From positions 1 to 64,000 of the forward strand of contig NZ_BOSL01000016.1 of NCBI RefSeq assembly GCF_018403325.1: a DNA stretch of 64,000 nt. The letters run 5' to 3'. Position 1 is the first letter of the stretch. Every line of letters starts with the position of its first letter. The notes below the pieces were generated by a model. It did no database searches. It was not told the origin of the DNA and worked only from the letters and a program-made list of their open reading frames with translations. Made by a program: the position numbers and the translations under genes. The stretch is from Paenibacillus vini (GTDB lineage: Bacteria > Bacillota > Bacilli > Paenibacillales > Paenibacillaceae). Positions 1 to 8,429 of this stretch are shown in pieces.

Positions 1-126
1 ATATGGACTAAGGACGCTTTTATAAATCGCATGCGCATGAATGACGAACATCGGAAAGCCGTATGAGGGAAAACCTCATGTACGGTTTGATGAGGAGGGG
101 CAGAAATCATCTGCCCTTTACTCTAG
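1..126 (+). mobile_element. 3' end of a group II intron (domains V and VI)
   Basis: The sequence can be folded into the two 3'-terminal domains of a bacterial group II intron. Domain V spans about 55-90: AAGCCGTA (56-63) pairs with TACGGTTT (81-88), it carries the catalytic AGC triad, and a GAGG/CCTC stem is capped by a GAAAA loop. Domain VI is the hairpin AGGGGCAGA / TCTGCCCTT around 96-119, followed by TTACTCTAG, which resembles the usual intron tail. The body of the intron and any reverse transcriptase ORF would lie to the left of the window. The exact 3' splice site (about 121-126) is uncertain. Confidence 0.8.
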
Positions 127-144
127 TAAACGCAAATTCTGGAA

Positions 145-170
145 GTTTGAATATGTAGTCAGTGGTTAAT
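145..170 (+). promoter_or_regulatory. Possible SigB-like promoter of the stress protein gene
   Basis: GTTTGA (145-150), a 13-bp spacer and GGTTAA (164-169) resemble the general-stress sigma factor consensus GTTTAA-N12-14-GGGTAT. The match at -10 is weak. It lies between the intron end and a general-stress-type gene, which makes the reading plausible but unproven. Confidence 0.25.
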
Positions 171-209
171 TATCTTCTGAACCCAATTCACATTCAGGAG
201 GTAATCGAT

Positions 210-1238
210 ATGACACAAAAAATAGTTGGTGTATTTTCTTCAGATCAGGATGCTTCTAATGCGATTCGGGATTTACAAGCTTTAGGATATGATACGAATG
301 ATATTTCCGTTATCGGAAGAAACAAGGACGACATCAATTCCATTCATGATGAGACTGGAACGAAGGCGCCGGAAGGAATTGCTTCCGGAGCTGCGACAGG
401 CGGAGTGCTGGGCGGCGTAGCCGGATTGCTGGCGGGCCTGGGTGCACTGGCTATTCCGGGGATCGGTCCGATCATCGCTGCCGGTCCGATCGCAGCCACG
501 CTGACGGGGGCGGCTGTAGGAGCCGGAGCCGGCGGTCTGGTAGGCGGTCTGGTTGGCCTTGGCATTCCTGAGGATGAAGCCGAAGAATACAACAGCTTCG
601 TCAAGCATGGCCGCATCCTGGTGATGGTGGATGCGACGGATGCTCAGGAAGGACAGGTTTACAACGTATTCCGGGAGCATCATTCCCTGAATGCCCATAA
701 CTACCGCAACGGATATGATCAGAATGACGGGATCAACCGCAGCGTGGATGAGTCAAAAATGCGGGAAACCCGTGAACCCGCGGGTGCCTTCTATCAGGAA
801 TTGGCGACGCTTGACCGTCCAGAGGGGCAAGTAAGGGATCAAGACATTGATGATCGTACGATGCGTCTGCACGAGGAACGGCTTGATATTTCAAAGACAC
901 GGGAAACTACCGGTGAAGTGAATCTGCGCAAAGAAGTAATCGAAGAGCAGAAGACGATCAACGTGCCTGTAAGCCGTGAGGAAGTAGTCGTTGAGAAAAA
1001 GGTGATTCATGACGACGCTACAGGCGAGCCTGTAGGCCGTGATGAAACGATTCGCATTCCGGTCTCGGAGGAGCGGGTGGAGGTCAACAAACGCCCGGTC
1101 GTGACCGGTGAGGTGGAGATTCATAAACGGGAAGTTCAAGATACGGAGCAGGTGCAGGATATCTTGAAGAAGGAAGAAGCCCGATTGGATCAGACCGGGA
1201 ACCCTAGAGTTCGGGGAGACGAAAAGCTCGACCGCTAA
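210..1238 (+). CDS. YflT/GsfT-type general stress protein with DUF2382 (YsnF/AvaK) domain
   Basis: A 342-residue protein. The ATG at 210 is preferred over the upstream in-frame ATG at 162 because AGGAGGT sits at 196-202 and the family N-terminus (TQKIVGVF, then a DxxxAxxAIxxL pattern) starts here. Residues 1-50 match the heat-stress YflT domain. Residues about 53-120 form a Gly/Ala-rich glycine-zipper hydrophobic stretch that may insert in membranes. Residues about 205-320 are the charged DUF2382 region, with repeated EERxxVxKxxVxTGEVxxxK motifs. Related proteins are induced by general stress; the molecular function is unknown. It is a single gene ending in a hairpin terminator. Confidence 0.85.
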   Translation: MTQKIVGVFSSDQDASNAIRDLQALGYDTNDISVIGRNKDDINSIHDETGTKAPEGIASGAATGGVLGGVAGLLAGLGALAIPGIGPIIAAGPIAATLTGAAVGAGAGGLVGGLVGLGIPEDEAEEYNSFVKHGRILVMVDATDAQEGQVYNVFREHHSLNAHNYRNGYDQNDGINRSVDESKMRETREPAGAFYQELATLDRPEGQVRDQDIDDRTMRLHEERLDISKTRETTGEVNLRKEVIEEQKTINVPVSREEVVVEKKVIHDDATGEPVGRDETIRIPVSEERVEVNKRPVVTGEVEIHKREVQDTEQVQDILKKEEARLDQTGNPRVRGDEKLDR

Positions 1239-1265
1239 TTACCCGGGTGAAGATGGCAATCAAAT

Positions 1266-1293
1266 AAAAGGACAGCCTAAGGGCTGTCCTTTT
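1266..1293. terminator. Bidirectional intrinsic terminator
   Basis: A 12-bp perfect stem (AAAAGGACAGCC / GGCTGTCCTTTT) with a TAAG loop lies between the convergent stress gene and ywbE and can serve both strands. Confidence 0.9.
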
Positions 1294-1324
1294 ATCATTT
1301 TCACAGGCTGGCGGGCTCACATGT

Positions 1325-1531
1325 TTATTTGCTTCCGTCCCGGATAATATTTTTAACCCGTCCCACCTGGCCGTCTTGAAGCCGCACCTTAATCCCATGG
1401 GGATGATTCGGCGAGTTGGTCAAAATGTCTTTAACGATGCCGCGTGTAAGCCGGCCGATGGATTGGTCTTTTTTTAGTACGATGTCGACGGTCAGGCCCG
1501 GGGCAATATTATTGCGTACAGTTCCATTCAT
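1325..1531 (-). CDS. ywbE: YwbE family protein
   Basis: A 68-residue protein matching the YwbE/DUF2196 family, recognisable by the GxxVDIVLKKDQxxGxLTRGIVKDILTNSPxHPHGIKVRL pattern across nearly its whole length. The family is small, soluble and uncharacterised, and the fold looks like a short beta-barrel. A GAGGAG ribosome binding site precedes the ATG at 1531 on the minus strand. It is monocistronic and convergent with the upstream stress gene. No function can be assigned from this sequence. Confidence 0.85.
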   Translation of the reverse strand: MNGTVRNNIAPGLTVDIVLKKDQSIGRLTRGIVKDILTNSPNHPHGIKVRLQDGQVGRVKNIIRDGSK

Positions 1532-1653
1532 TCGGGTAAATCTCCTCGGTGTTGGATTTATAGGGCATGTTCAAAAGTTATCCTTTAGGATACCATAAGC
1601 TGACCCGGAATCCAACGGAACAAGGACTATGCGGGAGGAGACAAGACATCGGC

Positions 1654-1682
1654 TTGCCAATGTCCGGAACTTTGCATATAAT
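1654..1682 (+). promoter_or_regulatory. SigA promoter of the pheST T-box transcript
   Basis: TTGCCA (1654-1659), 17-bp spacer, TATAAT (1677-1682). The predicted start near 1690 leaves just enough room for the T-box leader that begins about 1711. Confidence 0.75.
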
Positions 1683-1710
1683 ATCAGGTAAGTCAAAAAG
1701 TAAATGCGAT

Positions 1711-2015
1711 GATGGAGAAGAGTAAGCAGAAGCCTCCTTACAGGGAAGAGACGTCAGTGATTGAGAACGTCTCTACGGAATCAGGCTGCTGAAGTTCGCT
1801 CCGGAGCAGTTCCTTGAACCCCGCTCAGGCCGGAAACGGTGGTAGCCGGCGGTGCAGTAGAGGATACCGGCTGCGGCCCGTTATGCCGATAAAGTGAGAG
1901 TCTTACTCCCAGGATGCCTAGTTTTATTCTGAAGCTTGCGCCGGGCGGTAACGGAGACTCTAACAAGGGTGGTACCACGGTCTTTTCGTCCCTTTCGGGA
2001 GAAGAGGCCTTTTTT
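1711..2015 (+). ncRNA. T-box leader, tRNA-Phe specific
   Basis: The canonical T-box sequence GGGTGGTACCACG is at 1967-1979. Stem I can be built from GGAG (1714-1717) with CTCC and GCAG with CTGC, leaving an internal loop holding TTC (1795-1797) as the specifier codon, that is phenylalanine. It is followed by a competing terminator (1979-2015: GGTCTTTTC / GAAGAGGCC plus a TCCC/GGGA inner stem and T-run). Uncharged tRNA-Phe would stabilise the antiterminator and allow pheST transcription. Confidence 0.95.
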
Positions 2016-2062
2016 GTTTTCAGAAACAAGTACGATTTATAAAGCTTAAGGGGGATTTGTCG

Positions 2063-3097
2063 ATGAAAGAACGTTTGGAGGCACTCAAACAAGAAGCGAT
2101 GGAGCAGCTTGGCAAAACGGCCGATGCTATTCATCTCAACGACCTGCGGGTTAAATATCTGGGTAAAAAGGGTGCCCTCACCGAGATTTTGCGCGGTATG
2201 GGCGGGCTTAGCGCCGAGGAACGGCCAGTGATCGGCCAGGTGGCCAATGAAGTGCGCGGAGTGATCGAAGCGCTGATCGAAGAGAAGCAGAACGATTTCC
2301 AGCGGAAAGAAACCGAGGGCCGGCTTGCAGCCGAGAAGGTGGATGTTACCTTGCCGGGACGCCCGCTTAAGCAGGGGGCCGTACATCCGTTGAATCAGGT
2401 CATTCAGGAAATCGAGGATATTTTTATCGGGATGGGATACCGGATTGCGGAAGGTCCCGAGGTAGAGACGGACTATTACAATTTCGAGGCGCTGAATTTG
2501 CCGAAGAACCACCCTGCACGCGATATGCAGGATTCCTTCTACTTGACCGAAGACTTGCTGATGCGTACCCAGACTTCTCCGGTACAGGTTCGTACGATGG
2601 AAGCCATGAAAGGGGAAGTTCCGATCAAGGTCATTTGTCCGGGACGCGTATTCCGCCGCGATGACGACGATGCGACCCATTCCTTCCAGTTCCATCAAAT
2701 CGAAGGCCTGGTGGTTGGCAAAAGAATTCGTATGAGCGATCTCAAGGGAACGCTGCTGGAATTCACCCGCAAGATGTTCGGAGCGAACACCCAGATCCGT
2801 CTTCGTCCAAGCTTCTTTCCGTTCACCGAGCCGAGCGTCGAGGTTGACGTTACCTGTGTGAAATGCGGTGGAAACGGCTGCCGGGTCTGCAAGAACTCCG
2901 GATGGCTGGAGATTCTGGGCAGCGGGATGGTTCATCCGCGCGTGCTGGAAATGAGCGGATACGATCCTGAACAATATAGCGGCTTCGCGTTCGGAATGGG
3001 TGTGGAACGGATCGCGATGCTGAAATACGGCGTCGACGACATCCGTCACTTCTACAATAACGATCTGCGTTTCCTGCAGCAGTTTGCCAGAGTATAG
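2063..3097 (+). CDS. pheS: Phenylalanine--tRNA ligase alpha subunit
   Basis: A 344-residue class II synthetase subunit that charges tRNA-Phe as an alpha2-beta2 complex with PheT in the cytoplasm. The N-terminal coiled coil (about 1-85) binds tRNA; the catalytic core follows, with motif 2 around [19 protein letters not shown] and motif 3 in [17 protein letters not shown] near the C-terminus. A CxxC-x3-CxxC cluster (about 270-280) precedes [12 protein letters not shown]. The ATG at 2063 is chosen over a TTG six bases upstream because GGGG at 2051-2054 then has an 8-nt spacing. Co-transcribed with pheT under the T-box. Confidence 0.98.
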   Translation: MKERLEALKQEAMEQLGKTADAIHLNDLRVKYLGKKGALTEILRGMGGLSAEERPVIGQVANEVRGVIEALIEEKQNDFQRKETEGRLAAEKVDVTLPGRPLKQGAVHPLNQVIQEIEDIFIGMGYRIAEGPEVETDYYNFEALNLPKNHPARDMQDSFYLTEDLLMRTQTSPVQVRTMEAMKGEVPIKVICPGRVFRRDDDDATHSFQFHQIEGLVVGKRIRMSDLKGTLLEFTRKMFGANTQIRLRPSFFPFTEPSVEVDVTCVKCGGNGCRVCKNSGWLEILGSGMVHPRVLEMSGYDPEQYSGFAFGMGVERIAMLKYGVDDIRHFYNNDLRFLQQFARV

Positions 3098-3123
3098 GCC
3101 ACGGAAAAGGAAGGGGAAATGAC

Positions 3124-5574
3124 ATGAAAGTATCAACCGAATGGTTATCACAATATGTTTCACTGGATAATGTGGATATTCCGCAGCTTGCCGAGATGAT
3201 TACGCGTTCCGGCATCGAAATTGACTCGGTCGAGAATCGGAATAAAGGTGTTACTAAAGTAGTAGTAGGTTACGTGAAAAGCAAGGAGAAGCATCCGGAT
3301 GCCGATAAATTGAACGTCTGCATCGTCGATGCCGGCGAAGCAGAAGATCTGCAAATCGTTTGCGGCGCAAAGAACGTGGACGCCGGACAAAAGGTGCCTG
3401 TAGCTCTTGTCGGTGCTAAGCTTCCGGGCGGGCTTGAAATCAAGAAGGCGAAGCTCCGCGGCATCGCATCGCAAGGCATGATTTGCTCGGCCAAAGAACT
3501 TGGCTTGAATGATAAGTTGCTGCCAAAGGAACAACAGGAGGGCATTCTGGTACTGCCTGAAAACAGCGAGATCGGCACGCCGATCACCAGCCTGCTGCAC
3601 CTGGACGATCAGGTACTGGATTTCGACTTGACGCCGAACCGCTCGGATTGTCTCAGCATGCTCGGGGCCGCTTATGAGGTTGGCGCGATTTTGGGCCGGG
3701 ACGTGAAGCTTCCTCAGCCGGAGAACGATCTGATCGAAGTAACTGAGCCGGCAAGCGATCGGATTTCCGTGAGTATTAAATCCCCGGATCTTTGCAGCCG
3801 TTATGCGGTCCGGTATATTTCGGGCGTAAAGATCGGCGTTTCGCCGCTCTGGATGCAAAGCCGTCTGATGGCGGCGGGTGTCCGGCCGATTAATAATATC
3901 GTGGACATTACGAATTATGTGATGCTGGAGTACGGGCAACCGCTCCATGCTTTTGATGCCGACAAGATCGCCGGGAACGCCATCGGCGTACGCGCAGCCA
4001 AGGAAGGCGAAATTCTGGTCACTTTGGACGGCCAGGAACGCAAGCTTGATGCGGGTTCGCTGTTGATCGTAGACGGAGAAGACCGGCCGGTAGGCCTGGC
4101 TGGAGTAATGGGCGGACTGGATTCCGAAGTGACGGAAACCACCGCGAACATCGTGCTGGAATCGGCCAAGTTTGACGGCGGCTCCGTACGCAAAACATCC
4201 CGTCAGCTCGGTCTCCGGTCCGAAGCGTCACTGCGGTTCGAGAAGGAAGTGGATCCGGCAAGAGTGCTTCCGGCACTGGACCGCGCGGCGGCGCTGATGG
4301 TCGAAATCGCCGGCGGCAAAGTGTTGGAAGGCGTAGTTCAGTCCGTTACGGCGGAAGCGCAAGACCATACGATTACTTTATCGCTGGATAAAATGAACGC
4401 ATATCTGGGCACGGACATTTCGTCGCTCGAAACGAAAGCTCTGTTGATTCGTTTGCACTTCGAATGCGGTGATCTGGATGGGAATGCACTGGAAGTTCGC
4501 GTCCCAAGCCGCCGCGGGGATATTACCCGCGACGTGGATTTGATTGAAGAAATTGCCCGTTTGTACGGTTATGACAATATTCCGGTTACGATGATCGAAG
4601 GTCCGTCGACGGCGGGAGGCTATACGAAGCCGCAGGCTTTGCGGCGGGCGCTGCGCGGTCTGCTAGTCCATGGCGGATGGCAGGAAACGATGGGCTATTC
4701 GTTTATCCGGGAAGGAGCCGGCGGCAAATTCCCAGCGCCGGGCGAAGGCGGACATGAAGTGAAACTGGCGATGCCGATGAGCGAAGACCGCAGCGTGCTG
4801 CGCGGCAGCCTTTTGCCGGGTCTGATCGATATGGCTCAGTATAACCGAAACCGTAAGCACGACGATCTCGCCTTGTTCGAAATCGGTACGGTGTTCCACG
4901 GCAAGGATGAGCATATGAAGGAGCAGCCGCGGGAATTGCCTGTGCTCGGCTTGTTGCTTACCGGCAGCAGAGGCGTCAAACGCTGGAATACTTCGGCCGA
5001 GAAGGTGGATTTCTTCGACCTTAAGGGCGCATTGGAAAGCGTATTTGAATATCTCGGCGTGAACGGCCGCGTTTCCTACGAAGCAGACGCTCCTAAAGGC
5101 TTCCATCCGGGACGCTCGGCGTCCGTCTACCTGGAGGTGCCGGAAGGCCGCCAGCGGATCGGAACGCTCGGCCAGCTGCATCCGGAATTGCAGCGCGAGA
5201 TGGATCTTGACGATACGTATGCAGCAGAGCTAATGCTTGAGCCGCTTTATCAATATGCGGGTGATACTGTAGCTTACCGTGATCTTCCGCGGTTCCCGGC
5301 GATGCAGCGGGATATCGCAGTCGTCGTGGATGTAAACGTCGAGGCGGAAGCCTTGATGTCTTCGATCCGGAAATCTGCCGGTGAACTGCTTGAATCCGTG
5401 GAAGTATTTGATGTATTTACGGGAGCCAAGCTGGGAGAGGGCAAGAAGAGCGTAGCTTTGTCCCTTGTATACCGTCATAAAGAGCGGACGTTGACCGATG
5501 AGGAAGTTTCCGAAGTACATGAATCGGTCGTTGCGGCGCTGGAGCAAACTTTTGCTGCTGAATTGAGAAAATAG
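3124..5574 (+). CDS. pheT: Phenylalanine--tRNA ligase beta subunit
   Basis: An 816-residue partner of PheS, of normal Bacillus-type length. Order of domains: OB-fold tRNA-binding domain at about 40-150 (KHPDADKLNVC start), B3/B4 editing domain about 210-385, B5 domain about 405-480, catalytic-like module, and C-terminal ferredoxin-fold anticodon-binding domain about 720-816 (YRDLPRFPAMQRDIAVVV). The editing domain hydrolyses Tyr-tRNA-Phe in the family. AAGGAAGGGG precedes the ATG, 26 bp after pheS. Confidence 0.98.
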   Translation: MKVSTEWLSQYVSLDNVDIPQLAEMITRSGIEIDSVENRNKGVTKVVVGYVKSKEKHPDADKLNVCIVDAGEAEDLQIVCGAKNVDAGQKVPVALVGAKLPGGLEIKKAKLRGIASQGMICSAKELGLNDKLLPKEQQEGILVLPENSEIGTPITSLLHLDDQVLDFDLTPNRSDCLSMLGAAYEVGAILGRDVKLPQPENDLIEVTEPASDRISVSIKSPDLCSRYAVRYISGVKIGVSPLWMQSRLMAAGVRPINNIVDITNYVMLEYGQPLHAFDADKIAGNAIGVRAAKEGEILVTLDGQERKLDAGSLLIVDGEDRPVGLAGVMGGLDSEVTETTANIVLESAKFDGGSVRKTSRQLGLRSEASLRFEKEVDPARVLPALDRAAALMVEIAGGKVLEGVVQSVTAEAQDHTITLSLDKMNAYLGTDISSLETKALLIRLHFECGDLDGNALEVRVPSRRGDITRDVDLIEEIARLYGYDNIPVTMIEGPSTAGGYTKPQALRRALRGLLVHGGWQETMGYSFIREGAGGKFPAPGEGGHEVKLAMPMSEDRSVLRGSLLPGLIDMAQYNRNRKHDDLALFEIGTVFHGKDEHMKEQPRELPVLGLLLTGSRGVKRWNTSAEKVDFFDLKGALESVFEYLGVNGRVSYEADAPKGFHPGRSASVYLEVPEGRQRIGTLGQLHPELQREMDLDDTYAAELMLEPLYQYAGDTVAYRDLPRFPAMQRDIAVVVDVNVEAEALMSSIRKSAGELLESVEVFDVFTGAKLGEGKKSVALSLVYRHKERTLTDEEVSEVHESVVAALEQTFAAELRK

Positions 5575-5588
5575 CAGGAATTGAACCG

Positions 5589-5629
5589 AGTCACATCGAA
5601 TCTTTCTTTAGTAACGATTCGATGTGACT
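5589..5629 (+). terminator. Inverted repeat, probable terminator after pheT
   Basis: A 14-bp perfect stem (AGTCACATCGAATC / GATTCGATGTGACT) follows pheT. The T-tract is short and interrupted (TTTCGTG), so termination may be partial, leaving some read-through into zapA. Confidence 0.6.
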
Positions 5630-5684
5630 TTCGTGCAAATACAGACATCTATGATCAAACTCGGACCGAAGGAGGCACTTGGCT

Positions 5685-7232
5685 GTGAATACCCCAAACC
5701 GTATTAGTGTAAATGTCGATATATATGGGACTTCTTATAAAATTGTGGGCAGTAATGCCGAATACATGAAGCAGGTTGCCCGCCGTGTTGATGAGCATAT
5801 GCGTTCAATCTCCAAAATGTATTCCCATCTGGATACGCCGCGCCTCGCGGTGTTGGCTGCTGTACGTATGGCTGAAGAAGCCCTGAGAACGGAGCAGCTT
5901 CAGAGCGAACTGAAACAGGTTCAGCAGGAAAACGGTGAACTGAAGCAGGAAATCTCGGTGATGCAGGCGCTCCATACGAAGCAGGAGAATGACCACAAAG
6001 GGCTACAGGAAGAGCACCACCAACTGAAGAGCGACAAGAAGCTGCTCGCAGAGCAGGTGGCGCAAGGCGAAAGCTCGCTGAAAGAGCGCGACGAGGAATG
6101 CCGCAAGCTGAATGTCAGAATTCAGGAGCTTGAGCGGCAGCTTGGTGAACAGCGTGGAAGCAATACGCAGTTGCAGACGAAATTGCGGACCGTTGAACAG
6201 GAGAATCGCAAAGAGAAGGAAGAACTCGAGAAGCTGGCTGAACAACTTAAGTCATCCCGGCAAAGGGAGCAAACCGCTCAAAGCGCTCAGCAGCGGGCTA
6301 AGGAGGAGGCGGCGAAGGCCGAGCAGCAGGCGAAGCTGGCACAGCAATCGCTTCAGGCCGCCGACGCGGAAGCCAAGAAACAGGTTCGTCTTCTTCAGGA
6401 GGCAAAGGAGCGGGAAGACAAGCTGCGTGCGGAGCTTGCCGCCGCCTTACAAAATGAGAACTCGTGGCATAAGCTGGCGGATCGGCGAAACGAAGAGTTA
6501 AGCCGGCTGGAGATTAGCCAGTTGGAAGCCGTAAGCCGGACGGAGAAGCTTGAGGAACAGCTTAACGCGGTAAGCGGCGAGTTGGAATCCGCCAAGTCGA
6601 GATTTGCTGCAGAGAAGGACAAATCTGCAAAACTGGCAGATGAATTGGATAAGCTCCGGGCCAGACTGGAGCAGGTGGAACGCGAGCGGGAATCCGCGCG
6701 GCTTACGGCGCAATCTGCCGGTGAAGACAAGCAGCGTCTGGAGGCACAGACCTTCAAGCTGGAGGAACGGCTTCAGGAATTGGAGCGGGAGATGCAGGAA
6801 TATGCGGCACTGGCCGAGGAGCAGGATGAATCCCGTCAGGCGGCCGAGCGTCGTGAACGCGAATGGAGAGAGCAGCTTGCGTCGGCTGAGCAGGAATTGA
6901 ATTCTTGGCGCGAAACCGAGGCGGAACTGCAGCGTCAGCTTGCCGAATGGCAGCAGGAATGCGCAAGCGGAGGGGAGCAGGTGTTGAACCTGTCGACCGA
7001 TTATCGTGAGCTTGAGCAGGAAAAGGACCGAATGGCCGAACAGCTGCGCCAAATTTCCGACAGCTATGAGATCGTATCCCACGAGTATCGCTTGCTTCAG
7101 GCGGAGCGGGAAGTGGAGCGGGAGAACGTACAGGCTAAGGAAGAAGAGTACAAGCGGTTAAAAGAAGATTATGCCAAGCTGCAGACCGAGTATAACGAAT
7201 GGATTGAACTGATCGAGCAGGATCAGAATTAA
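5685..7232 (+). CDS. zapA: ZapA-like cell division protein with very long coiled-coil extension
   Basis: A 515-residue protein. The first 85 residues are a ZapA domain (NRISVNVDIYGTSYKIVGS..., then DEHMRSISK and AVLAAVRMAEE), the FtsZ-associated protein that normally totals only 85-100 residues. The remaining roughly 430 residues are almost uninterrupted charged heptads rich in Glu, Gln, Arg and Ala, predicted here as a long coiled coil. GTG at 5685 gives a 9-nt spacing from GGAGG (5671-5675); the TTG at 5679 would be too close. Its place downstream of pheST matches the zapA locus of Bacillus. The function of the extension is unknown. Confidence 0.85.
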   Translation: MNTPNRISVNVDIYGTSYKIVGSNAEYMKQVARRVDEHMRSISKMYSHLDTPRLAVLAAVRMAEEALRTEQLQSELKQVQQENGELKQEISVMQALHTKQENDHKGLQEEHHQLKSDKKLLAEQVAQGESSLKERDEECRKLNVRIQELERQLGEQRGSNTQLQTKLRTVEQENRKEKEELEKLAEQLKSSRQREQTAQSAQQRAKEEAAKAEQQAKLAQQSLQAADAEAKKQVRLLQEAKEREDKLRAELAAALQNENSWHKLADRRNEELSRLEISQLEAVSRTEKLEEQLNAVSGELESAKSRFAAEKDKSAKLADELDKLRARLEQVERERESARLTAQSAGEDKQRLEAQTFKLEERLQELEREMQEYAALAEEQDESRQAAERREREWREQLASAEQELNSWRETEAELQRQLAEWQQECASGGEQVLNLSTDYRELEQEKDRMAEQLRQISDSYEIVSHEYRLLQAEREVERENVQAKEEEYKRLKEDYAKLQTEYNEWIELIEQDQN

Positions 7233-7273
7233 TTTAAGCTTCGTTGTGATCCGGTTTATGTTCGTGGAAACGG

Positions 7274-7305
7274 AAGAGCCCCCGGCGTTCCCGCCGGGGG
7301 CTCTT
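7274..7305. terminator. Intrinsic terminator after zapA
   Basis: Strong 13-bp G+C-rich stem (AAGAGCCCCCGGC / GCCGGGGGCTCTT) with a GTTCCC loop between zapA and the convergent lipoprotein gene. Confidence 0.85.
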
Positions 7306-7317
7306 GATGGTTACCGT

Positions 7318-7692
7318 TTATTCTACGATGATTTTGGAGACCATGGCGCTATGGCCGGATCCGCACATGATCGAGCAGGCTAATTCAAATTCCCCTGTTT
7401 CCTTCGGAATAATTACCGCGGAATCTTTCTTGCCGCTAAGCTGCAGCTTTAAACCGGGCACGAGCATGCCGTGATTGCCTTCCGCATTTTTGAAGATAAC
7501 CTTTACAGGCACGTCCTTCTTTAAATGATACTCGGCCTGATCAAATTTATAATTTGTAGCTTCGATCACCAGTTCCGCTTCCGGTTCGACATTGCTTACT
7601 TCAGAGCTGCTGCCAGATCCCGAACCGCTTCCGCAAGCTGCCAAAATCAACAAGAGAACAGAACAAGCCATAAATGCAATCGTTTTTTTCAC
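7318..7692 (-). CDS. CuA-like cupredoxin lipoprotein
   Basis: A 124-residue lipoprotein. A hydrophobic signal ends in the lipobox LAAC, followed by a Gly/Ser linker and a cupredoxin domain. The C-terminus holds CSIMCGSGHSAM, the C-x3-C-x3-H-x2-M pattern of the binuclear CuA site of cytochrome oxidase subunit II, with the upstream His in GNHGM. The two transmembrane helices of subunit II are absent, and no oxidase genes are adjacent. The GTG at 7692 is preferred (GAGGG six bases upstream) over a TTG at 7707. Possible roles are copper delivery to oxidase or electron transfer; both are inference. Confidence 0.75.
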   Translation of the reverse strand: MKKTIAFMACSVLLLILAACGSGSGSGSSSEVSNVEPEAELVIEATNYKFDQAEYHLKKDVPVKVIFKNAEGNHGMLVPGLKLQLSGKKDSAVIIPKETGEFELACSIMCGSGHSAMVSKIIVE

Positions 7693-7846
7693 ATTTATCC
7701 CTCGCAATATAAAAATATTTATGACAATTTCAAGAATATTATATCGCAGTTGGATAAAGACGATGTAAGCAAGGTTTGAAGAATTGGTGAACTTCTTCCA
7801 TATAATTGTATGTTGATACGTTAGATTCTTCTCTATAAATAGAACG

Positions 7847-7876
7847 ATCCGCCCGGAAAGATAACTCCGGGCGGAT
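7847..7876 (-). terminator. Hairpin downstream of the holin-like gene
   Basis: An 11-bp perfect stem (ATCCGCCCGGA / TCCGGGCGGAT) lies just past the stop of the minus-strand membrane protein gene. The T-run on either side is weak. Confidence 0.55.
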
Positions 7877-7924
7877 TGCTGAGGGTGGATCTATATGCTG
7901 CTGGAATCGGATCGAAGGAAATGG

Positions 7925-8275
7925 TTAATCCTTAGCTGCTTCGAATGGCGTGGATACCGGGATAAACAGATCGATGATCCCGATTACCAGTGCGGCCAGC
8001 AGGGCTCCGATCATGGAAACGGAAACCCCGGATACGATAAACTGAGCCAGCCAGATCACCAGAGCGCTGGTGATGAAGCCGACGATGCCGCGCCCGAACG
8101 GTGTAACTCTTTTCCCGAAGATGCCTTCAATGGCCCAACCCAGTAAAGCGATGACTAGCGCAAGCATCAATGCGCTGCCGAAGCCGCCGATACTGAATTG
8201 CGGAACGAGCCATCCGACAACGAGCAATACTAGGGCTGAGACAATAAAACGTACAACATGTCCCAGAAAATGCAT
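7925..8275 (-). CDS. Phage holin family 4 / YvlD-like membrane protein
   Basis: A 116-residue protein with four predicted transmembrane segments (about 8-25, 30-50, 60-85, 90-108) and the family pattern RFIVSALVLLVVGWLVPQF and ALVIGIIDLFI. ATG at 8275 sits 9 nt after AGGAGG; longer upstream extensions lack a ribosome binding site. The family includes B. subtilis YvlD, associated with cell-envelope stress, and is named for distant similarity to holins, although it is not phage-linked here. Monocistronic, between zapA and mutS2, where Bacillus has cvpA and polX. Confidence 0.75.
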   Translation of the reverse strand: MHFLGHVVRFIVSALVLLVVGWLVPQFSIGGFGSALMLALVIALLGWAIEGIFGKRVTPFGRGIVGFITSALVIWLAQFIVSGVSVSMIGALLAALVIGIIDLFIPVSTPFEAAKD

Positions 8276-8390
8276 GGCACTTGGCCTCCTTTTTTTGCGA
8301 AAATGCGTGTCATAATCCCCACTTATCTTGTTCCGCACAGGTCCTTTTTATGTGCGAATGCTTGAAATGGCGAAAAATGACCGCTTTCGC

Positions 8391-8396
8391 TATAAT
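8391..8396 (+). promoter_or_regulatory. -10 element upstream of mutS2
   Basis: TATAAT lies 34 bp before the mutS2 start. No convincing -35 hexamer is spaced 16-18 bp away, so only the -10 box is called. Confidence 0.4.
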
Positions 8397-8429
8397 GAAA
8401 TCATAGCCCGAGGGGAGTTGTGAAAGTTC

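Noticed and set aside
1567-1600. TGTTCAAAAGTTATCC near ywbE as a repeat copy
   Set aside because: It lacks the GTC end and any core, and the similarity is too short to support.
1781-3163. A 460-codon minus-strand ORF over the T-box and pheS
   Set aside because: It overlaps the T-box leader and pheS, whose identities are firm.
7706-7733. Promoter for the CuA-like lipoprotein (TTGAAA-16-TATATT, minus strand)
   Set aside because: Its start point would fall inside the ribosome binding site, leaving no usable leader.
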